Source of the DNA: Ignelater luminosus
Taxonomy: Eukaryota; Arthropoda; Insecta; Coleoptera; Elateridae
Direction: 5' to 3'
Assembly: GCA_011009095.1 (NCBI GenBank)
Contig: VTPC01000874.1
Span: forward strand, 72,410-136,409
DNA length: 64,000 bases
Position numbers and translations under genes: made by a program. The notes beneath the pieces are model-generated. The model saw only the letters and a list, made by a program, of their open reading frames with translations, searched no databases and had not been told where the DNA came from. Of the stretch, positions 56,090-64,000 are shown piece after piece (the stretch's first letter is position 1; each line of letters begins with the position of its first letter).

Positions 56090-57318
56090 ATACCTGATGA
56101 AACACTAACAAAAAACCTGGATGAGATACAAGTTGATATTGAAAGATTAATAAAAGAATTGGGCATTACAAATCACACAATAAATATTGTGGCAGGTTCA
56201 ATTCGTGGCGATAACTATCTTGGTATTGCTAAAGTTACAGTGAATGGTGAAGATAAAAATTGCGAGATTTACATGTACAGTTAAGTTTTTCCAGAATTTG
56301 CAAAATTACAAGAGGGTAGGGGGATTTTAAAGTCGTTTAAATCAACGGCAAGATTTTATAAATCTATCATGGAAAATGGAAATGAAGCCTTGATTATGGA
56401 AGACATGAAGGAATTAGGTTTTGAGATGCGTGATCGACAGGAACCGTTAAATTACAATCATGTTTTGTTAGTAATGAGAGAATATGGCAAATACCATGTG
56501 CTTTCCTATGCTTTATGAGATCAGAAACCAGAGATATTTCAAGAGATATTTGATAACACCCAAGAAATGTTTTTTAATAGCTATAACCAATCTGACCTGG
56601 CAGAAAAAGCACAAAAAATAATGAAAGAGCCCTCAAGTCCCTTGATCCAGTTACAGATAATATTGCTTATGACAAATTTGAAAAATTTCATGATAAAATG
56701 CTTGAAACTGTGACATAATTATGTTTTACAATCTGAATCAACTGGAAAATATGCTGTTATTGGACACGGTGATAGTTCGGTAGACAACATGTTATTTAGG
56801 TATAATGTAAGTCTTTCTTTAGGTTGATTTATGTACCAGATGATACAGTAGCTGTTAATCTTTTACAGAATGTCTCAAAGCCACATTCGCCTTTTGAAGT
56901 TTGCTCGTTGGATTGGCAGCTGGCACGTGCAGGTTCTCCAACTCTTGATTTAGCTTATTTTATATTTACTTGTACTGATAAACCATTACGTGACCAATAT
57001 TATGATCACTTAATACAGGAATATTATGAAAGTTTGTCATCATTCTTACATGATCTTGGAAGTAATGCAGATAAATTGTTTCCGCTTGAAGTTTTAAAGG
57101 AGCACTTGAAGAAATTTTGTGTATTTGGCATGTATATGGCTATAATGATTCTTTATATGATTAATAAGTGAAGTGGAAGAGATTCCAGATTTTCAAAATA
57201 TCACAGATACAGAAGAATGTATGGAAGAATGTAGATACGAAAAAAAAAATATACAAAAGTATTATGAAAGAATGCAGGGGTTATATTGGATTTTATTAAG
57301 TTTGGTTATGAATTTTAA
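56090..57318 (+). pseudogene. EcKL7, heavily decayed EcKinase-like gene
   Basis: Aligned with EcKL5/6 the start codon is ATA (56090). There are small deletions near 56120 (LDLVTDEVQ becomes LDEIQ) and 56225, a deletion of about 100 bases or more near 56259 that removes FIVKSAPRNE to FDR, in-frame stops at about 56281 and 56516, a frameshift in the AQKENNERA region near 56620 and again near 56715. The catalytic HGDSWVNN has become HGDSSVDN. The intron (56807-56868) keeps its splice sites. Exon 2 is nearly whole but has one extra A near 57167 and further damage before GYEF at the end. Clearly non-functional. Confidence 0.93.
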
Positions 57319-58476
57319 AATAATAAGCTGAAATAAAATAAATAGTGAAAATAGTGATATAGTTAATGCTAAAGCCGAAGAAGATTGCCCGTTATTTTTA
57401 TAAATATTATTATAATAAAATTGTTAAATATTGATTGATACAACAATAATGTTTGAATAAATTATGGCAAGTTTTCCTGAAATTGGTAGTTTAATTGGAT
57501 TAGTGCCAGATAGTTTTATTTTGAGAACTTGTATCTGACAAAACATTTCCTTGAATAAAATTAGTGTGTCCCAAGTTGAATTGTTAAACTCGTTAGTGAT
57601 CTTTTATGGTTGTTCACAGCACTAGTAATGAACTTTATCTGAAATCAGCAGTAAAGTAATGTGAAATAGTCAGTGAAGTGCAACAAAATCAGCTGTTCAT
57701 TAGTTATCATTTTTTGTATGATTTTATTGAAGGTTATGTAATGTATGTAACCTACAAAAGTTTACGAATATCGATGTCATAATTTAGGTTAACTACACAT
57801 AACCTAGAAATTATGCATTGTTTCAAATTTTAAATATTATAAAAGTTTCATGATTTCAGAAAAAATTTAATATGTTCTTTTTTACCATTGATGCAGTTAT
57901 TTGCTGAAGAAAGTAATATCAAGATTCGTAATAGAAAATCGAACTTTAGTGCCTTGATTGAATTTAAGACTAATTTTATTGTTTGAACAGTATAGCATCA
58001 CCTTTGAAAGGTCCACTTTTACTGACCTAAGATTAAAAGAAATAATGAAAAGAAAAACAAAAATGTGATATTTATCAATTCATTACATGTGCCAACCAAA
58101 ATTAATATTAATTCTAAACAGGTGTCAAATAAAATAATTATACATTCATAGCCTTGGCAGCAAATCCGTTACTTTTTGCTTAGCTAAACAAATGTTCATT
58201 TAGAGTTTACTTATCTTATCTTTTCTTTAAAGCAAAGACTAAAGGATTGTGACATACACTGAATATTTACAGCTCTCCTCAACTAACTACAACTGCATAA
58301 GTTAATACAGGATACGTTTAATTTAAAGTTTTCATATAAAAATTAATTTTTTGTGCAGCTATAAATTTTCCATATTGACAATACTGGATGTATCAAGTGT
58401 TTACAAATATCAAATTATTAATGTTAAATACACATACCTGACCTAAGAACTAAGTATTACAGTTTCAAATTTTATA
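57319..58476. other. Array spacer after EcKL7
   Basis: Diverged copy of the spacer found after EcKL3-6, with shared landmarks TTTGAATAAATTATG, GTGTGTCCCAAGTTGAATTG, ATAATTTAGGTTAACTAC and ATTAAAAGAAATAA. It holds no gene. Confidence 0.6.
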
Positions 58477-58688
58477 CAGGGTGTCCCGCGACTCGACTGC
58501 CATAGCTTAAAGGTGTGTTCCTTGGATACATTTTCAAATCATGAATATGCTGACATTCACGAACGTTAAAATGGCAAAAATAATGTAAGATAAACGTAAT
58601 ACAAAAATCAATTGCAATGACAATGTGACAAAACTATTCACCAGCCTACTTCCTGTATTCATTTTAAACAATAACAATGCATAATAGT

Positions 58689-61451
58689 CAGTGGTGTGCT
58701 GGGGCCGGCTCGTCAGAGCCGGTTGTTAAATTTTCAGAAATTTTGCGAGCCGGTTGTTAAACTACCATTATTAAAAATTAAAAATACACAAAATGTCTAT
58801 TAAAGAAATTTTCAATAATTCTATACCTACTATTATAATAAAAGGACTTCGTTGTTTGTGTATGCGTTTGGGCTGACGAGTGTACCTGACCTAGTTTGTG
58901 GTGCCTTTCGCACCCCCGACTCATAACTTGGTCTACGGGGTGGGATCAACGTTCAGCCTTCAACGCCAGCACTTTAATTTCAGTTATGATTTCAGTTTGT
59001 TCCAACTTTCAAGGGAATGTGTGCGCATTAGTGCAATTACTTTTGTAATTTGTGGTGCAACGTGCAATAGCAATTATACTCTTAACAGCGGATATTGAAC
59101 TTTAAAGTGTGTCGTTGTTTGTGATAGAACTACCACAAAGAATTAAAATGTCAAAAAGACAAGGTGATTTATTAACTTTTTTAAAGGAGAAAAATAAAAA
59201 AACAGATAATACGAACGAAACGGAAGCGAATTTAGAAGCCATTGAACAACCAACAATTATTGAAAAAAAAAGCTGAAGAACCATTGTGTTCGTTTAAGGA
59301 TGAAATAAATAATCTTGCTTATCCAGACTGCTGGAATGAAAAGGCAGTAGCTTTCTTTACAGAACAATATAAATGGCTGCAACTAAAAGCAGGTAAATTA
59401 GGATGTAAGGATTGCTCAACTATTGTTCATTTAGGAGTGACATCAGAAAAGCATGTTCATGTATCCAAGGAATGGAGTACATATTCGGTAACTCCAAATG
59501 GCAATAATAAAACCAGTAGACAAGCTTCTTCAAGAAAGAAAATTAGGGAACACAATTTTTCTCAAGCACATGGAAAAATTCAAGTTTTATTAAGGGAATC
59601 AGCTAACGAAGCAATGCCCAATTTAATACATAAAGTAAATAATAAACAAATTGAAGCTACCGTCAAAATCTTCAATACTGTTTACAGTTTAATTAAACGT
59701 AATAGGCCTTTATCTGATGTCGAGGCTGCCCTGGACTTGCAAAAAAAAATGGTGTAGATGTAGGCAATTGTTGCTAAAGAGATTAAAATGAATATATTTA
59801 AGAATAATATAAAGCAGGATGCCAAAGTCTGTATTATAATTGATGAGGCATCTACAGTTTCACGGAAAAGCACTCTAGTGATTTATCTGAATTGCGCAGT
59901 TCAGTCAGCTCCTGAACCAGTTATGTTATTTGTTGCCTTAAAAGAACTGATGTCAACCACAGCAGAGTGTATTTTCAATACATCATTGTCAACTTTAAAT
60001 GACTGCGGTTTTCATAATGAATATCTAAAAGCAAACTTAATTGCATTTTGTTCTGATGGCGCCAGTACCATGCTGGGAAGAAAGCCCGGAGTAGCTGCAA
60101 AGTTGTTAGAAAGTTTTCCTAAAATAATCGTTTGGTACTGTTTAAATCATCGTTTGCAATTATCACTCGATGACTCAATATCTGAGATAAAACACGTAAA
60201 TCATTTTAAAATATTTCTGGATAAAATTTACTGCGTTTATCACCAATCAAATAAAAATCAAACCGAGCTAGAAACTATAGCTAAAGAACTAGAAATTGAA
60301 ATTATTAAAATTGGTCGAGTACTGGAACCGAGATGGGCGGCATGTAGTTTACGAGCTACTATTGCTGTATGGCGCGCATATCCTGCATTATATATGCATT
60401 TTTGTAATTCTTCTCACTCTGGTATGGCAAAGAGATTAGCTAATATTAATTTCTTGCAAGACCTCGCTTTAATGATTGACATTCTTGAGGAGTTTTCATT
60501 ACTCTCGACTGCCCTGCAATCAAGATTAACTAACATTCATAAAGCTCAAAGATTAATCAAACGTACCATAAAAGCATTGGAGAATTTAAAGATGGGTATT
60601 GGAAAGCACGAATCTCAAGTTGAAGATTTGATTAAGTCAGAGAAGTTTAGAGACATTCCGTTTAATAGAAGTAATAAATTTATTGTGCTGCCTAGGACTA
60701 TGTTACTGGAAAATATAATTCAGCACATGAATTTTATCGGACAGAAACAATAATGAGGAAATCTTTCATTATTTTGATTTATTAGAACCAGCTACTTGGC
60801 CTTATGAAGAAATAACATCACCATGGACAGCTGCTGAAAGAAAATTAAATTGTTTAAGTGAAATCTTAAAATATCCAATCGATTTAAACGATTTTCGGGA
60901 TTTTGTTGACAGTAACATAGAATCAAAGAATGATCCAGTCCCTGCAACTATACAAAAAGCCAAAAAGATCGTTAGTACTATTGCAATCAGCAGTGCTGAA
61001 GCTGAAAGAGGTTTCAGTTTAATGAATGCAATATGTACGAAGGTGAGAAACAGTTTAACAGTAGATCACATATCAGATCTAATGACAATAAATCTGTTAT
61101 GAAAAGAGTTAATGGATTGGGATGCAACTCCATTTGTAAAATCATGGTTAAATTGCAATCACAGGCTGGCTACAGATACACAAGTTCGACAAAGATCTAC
61201 GAAAGGAATCTGTGAAAATAGACTGGCTATATGGAATTTACAGTAAATCGCAATGTACCAATATATTACCTATATTTTCATTTCATTTTATTTTCATTTC
61301 ATTTTATTTTCATTTAATATAAATGTTATATTTTTTTATATCAGTAAAATTTATAATAAACTTATATGTTTCTACTTTCTATTACGTATGTCGCGTAGAC
61401 GTTTTTTTTTTGGAAAGAGCCGGTTGTTAAACATTTACCAGCACACCACTG
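58689..61451 (+). mobile_element. hAT DNA transposon, 2763 bp
   Basis: Ends CAGTGGTGTGCTGG and CCAGCACACCACTG are inverted repeats, the subterminal phrase AGCCGGTTGTTAAA recurs at both ends, and the 8 bp direct repeat ATAATAGT borders the element (58681-58688, 61452-61459). These are the signs of a hAT insertion. It lies within the MITE above and is therefore the younger of the two. Confidence 0.93.
59148..61246 (+). pseudogene. hAT transposase (KIAA1586-like type), broken
   Basis: Starts MSKRQGDLLTFLKEKNKK. An extra A in a nine-A run near 59270 shifts the frame; the next part has [20 protein letters not shown] and [20 protein letters not shown] second A-run gain near 59750 and a loss of sequence around GVDVG follow. 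The catalytic core (59788-60753) has [37 protein letters not shown] and [15 protein letters not shown]. After another frame change near 60750 come [20 protein letters not shown] and the dimerisation end [20 protein letters not shown], then one stop in [20 protein letters not shown]. The family moves DNA by cut and paste, and human KIAA1586 is a host gene of this descent. Five or so lesions make this copy inactive, but the ends are intact. Confidence 0.9.
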
Positions 61452-61607
61452 ATAATAGTTAACCAAACTATTTCATTAAGAAAAATGTTATAGCCTATAA
61501 CTCCTTTACTATTGGGTTTTGGACATATATGTATTAGGTATTTTCGACTTGAAATTATCCAAGGAACACACCTTTAAGCTATGGCAGTCGAGTCGCGGGA
61601 CACCCTG

Positions 61608-62072
61608 TATATTATTTTCACGATTTCAAAAAAATGTAATGTGAAACTCGCCATTAAAATTCAATTCTTTATTACTTGTGTGGTTATTTATAAGAATAAT
61701 CCACATGTATAATAAAAAATTGAACCTTAGTGCCTTGATACACTAATAACTAGTAATATAGATAGCTACATTTAATAGTCACATAAAAAAAAGATGATTT
61801 GTTTCTTTCAACTTTCTCAGCAATTTTTAAGACCTTCATTAATATTTTAAATTTCAACGTGCTAGATCTGTGAAGGAGAACCAAATATTAAAATTTCCTG
61901 TAATTATTCATCTAAAAGTGGGGGAGCCTACATGATGCTGTTGAATTGTAATTTAAATTTTTATTCTTGATAGCAACTCTTCTCGAGCTCACACACAAGT
62001 ATAAACTGTCAGTTTTATCATCTTTATCCAGTGTTTGTGCTTTAAAACAAATAATCATAAAACAAAGCTAAA
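61608..62072 (+). promoter_or_regulatory. Upstream region of EcKL8
   Basis: Contains the shared array block CTGTGAAGGAGAACC and AAAAGTGGGGGAGCC near 61866-61927, but where other copies have a TATA box this one reads TACATGATG. The TTGATAGCAACTCTTCT leader phrase is kept. The gene may have a weaker or TATA-less promoter. Confidence 0.45.
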
Positions 62073-63406
62073 ATGTCTGATGAAACGACAACAAAAAACC
62101 TTGATTTGGTAACAGATGAGGTGCAAACCCATGTGGAAAAATTAATAAATGAATTAGGCATTACAAATTATACAATAAATGTTGTGCCAGGTTCAGTTAT
62201 TGGTGATAATTACCTTGGTGTTATTGCTAAAGTTACAGTGACTGGTAAAGATAAAAATGGTGAAAATAAAGTTACAAATTTCATCGTAAAGAGTGCTCCA
62301 CAAAATGAAGTGTATCGCACACTTACCTCAATTCGGAGTGCTTTTGATCGTGAGATTTACATGTACAGTAAAGTTTTTCCCGAATTTATAAAATTCCAAG
62401 AGGAAAGGAGAATTTTAAATCCATTCAAATCAATAGCGAAATTTTATAAATCGACCATGGAAAATAAAAATGAAGCAGTGATTATGGAAGACATGAAGGA
62501 ATTAGGCTTTGAGATGCGTGATCGACGTGAACCGTTAAATTACAATCATGTTTTGTTAGTAATGAGAGAATATGGCAAATACCATGCGCTTTCCTATGCT
62601 TTACGAGATCAAAAACCAGAGGTATTTCAAGAAATACTTGGTAACACTCAAGAAACGTTTTTTAACACCTACAACCAAGCTGAAATAGCAGAAAAAGAAG
62701 CAAAAGAAAATTATGAAAGAGCTCTTAAGTCCCTCGATCCAGTTAAAGACAAAATTGCTTATGACAAATTCAAAAAGTTTCAAGACAACATGTTTGAAAC
62801 TGTGAAACATGTCTTACAGTCTGAATCAGCGGGAAAATATGCTGTTATTGGACACGGTGATAGTTGGGTAAACAACATGTTATTTAAGTATGATGTAAGT
62901 CTTTCTTTAGGTTGATTTGTGTAACAGAAAATACAGTAGGTTTTAATCTTTTACAGAGTACCTCAAAACCACATTCACCTTCTGAAATTTGTTTGTTGGA
63001 TTGGCAACTAGCACGTGCAGGTTCTCCAGCTCTCGATTTAGCTTACTTTATATTTGCTTGTACAGATAAACCATTACGTGACCAGTATTATGATCATTTA
63101 ATACAGGAGTACCATAAGAGTTTATCATCTTTCTTACGTGAGCTTGGAAGTGATCCAGATAAATTGTTTCCGTTTGAAGTTCTACAGGAGCATTTGAAGA
63201 AATTTTCTGTTTTTGGCTTATACATGTCTATGACAATTCTTTATGCAATAAATAGTGAAGTGGAAGAGATTCCAGATTTTCATAACATGGCAAACTTGGA
63301 CGAGCTTGTGGAAGGATTGAAATTTGAATCAAAGAATATAGAAAGGTATAATGCAAGAATGCGAGGGGCTATATTGGATTTTATTAAGTTTGGTTATGAA
63401 TTGTAA
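62073..63406 (+). CDS. EcKinase-like protein EcKL8
   Basis: Exons 62073-62894 and 62957-63406 over a 62 bp intron encode 423 aa, starting MSDETTTKNLDLVTDEVQ. Motifs are intact: GSVIGDNYLG, FIVKSAPQNE, MEDMKELGFEMRDRR, HGDSWVNNMLF, LLDWQLARAGSPALDLAYF. Among array copies it is the most distinct in exon 1 (RTLTSIRSAFDRE, RRILNPFKSIAKF) and ends YEL where the others end YEF. Polyadenylation signal AATAAA at 63535. Predicted intact kinase of unknown substrate at the downstream end of the array in this window. Confidence 0.93.
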
Positions 63407-63540
63407 AGTAACAGCAAAATAATTAATTTTAACTGAAGATAGAACCAAAGAAGAAAATTGCATGTAATTTTTGTTAATTGAAATATTGTTTATATATGAA
63501 ACAATACACATTGTTAAATATTTTTCCAAGTTTGAATAAA

Positions 63541-64000
63541 CCTTAATGGAGAAGATAAGTTTTTTAAGGTTAGTACTGGCAAGGCCACTTCGCAGTTAGC
63601 AATTATTCTTGCTTACACAACCTACAATAATTTGAGATGAAGGTTATATTTGACATTGTAATTGACATTAATTGAGATCTTGCACGAAATGAACATTGGG
63701 GGTAAAACAAAAACATTTTCCATGCTTTATTATTTTTTGCGACATTGTATTAATAATTAAAATAAATTAAAAATTAATGAATGATGAAAATTATAATTTG
63801 TAATTGATAGAAAAGAGATAATTTTGTTTTATCTAGAGTTCCTATATACATATAAAATAATAGCGACTCTAGTTTTACTCCCAATGTGCATCACGCCACT
63901 GCCATCTTTGTTTACTAACTGGAACAGGCCTTTAAGTTCAATTAATGACGTCTCAAAAGAGAATAGATCATGCATTTATGATTTACATTGCCTGTATTTA
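63541..64000. other. Sequence after EcKL8
   Basis: Only traces of the array spacer are seen, and no further EcKL start occurs before the window ends. Another copy may lie beyond. Confidence 0.4.

Larger units (their letters stand above)
58477..61607. mobile_element. TA-flanked MITE (about 360 bp) split by a hAT element
   Basis: Perfect terminal inverted repeats of 52 bases start CAGGGTGTCCCGCGACTCGA at 58477 and end in its complement ...CGCGGGACACCCTG at 61607. TA flanks both ends. The spacer after EcKL3 gives the empty site (AAATTTTATATATTA), confirming a TA duplication. Removing the 2763 bp hAT and its 8 bp duplication leaves a 360 bp non-coding element, so a Tc1/mariner-type MITE is the best reading. 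Confidence 0.88.

Overview
The window is AT-rich animal DNA with GT-AG introns, a spliced integrin alpha gene, a tandem family of EcKinase-like (ecdysteroid-kinase/CHK-kinase, EcKL) genes and a dense load of Tc1/mariner, hAT, LINE and LTR relics. This points to an insect, probably a beetle or another holometabolous insect; species cannot be told from sequence alone. No tRNA, rRNA or CRISPR was seen.

Layout. (1) 0.56-1.36 kb: two 3' exons of a PML-like DEDDh exonuclease on the minus strand. (2) 1.8-4.0 kb: a Ty3/gypsy fossil, a Tc1/mariner-type transposase fragment and an 0.8 kb fold-back repeat. (3) 5.55-28.75 kb: one complete integrin alpha subunit gene on the plus strand. I assembled 21 coding exons that keep one frame throughout (3321 nt, 1106 aa): signal peptide, FG-GAP propeller, furin-type RSVR site, transmembrane helix, KAGFFQR motif and a short acidic tail. 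Its introns hold a long-inverted-repeat element with two DNA transposons inside it (intron 14), a degraded R1/Jockey-type LINE (intron 16), a hAT MITE (intron 17) and, in the 6.9 kb last intron, an internally deleted mariner plus a whole EcKL gene with its own TATA box. (4) 28.8-43 kb: mostly gene-free, with one EcKL pseudogene and several transposon relics. (5) 43.3-63.4 kb: a tandem array of six EcKL copies (three intact, one chimeric with two frameshifts, one badly decayed, one intact at the far end), all on the plus strand, sharing a two-exon structure and, in the intact copies, a 62 bp intron.

The most informative structure is in the array. A 3.01 kb unit is present twice in tandem (44004-47015 and 47016-50025). 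It begins and ends inside the coding sequence of two paralogues, so the middle gene (EcKL4) is a hybrid with the 5' part of EcKL5 and the 3' part of EcKL3, as expected from unequal crossing-over. The copies are identical wherever I compared them except for one extra base in each of two homopolymers, so the event is either very recent or an assembly product. Longer spacings further along the array are explained by datable insertions for which neighbouring paralogous spacers give the empty site: a hairpin-bearing insert of about 430 bp, a candidate solo LTR, a 195 bp insert with a 7 bp target duplication, and a TA-flanked MITE of about 360 bp that itself holds a 2.76 kb hAT element with an 8 bp duplication.

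Functionally, the integrin would act in cell-matrix adhesion at the plasma membrane. The EcKL proteins are predicted soluble small-molecule kinases; the family is known for ecdysteroid 22-phosphorylation in silkworm and is proposed to act in detoxication. Substrates of these copies cannot be inferred here.
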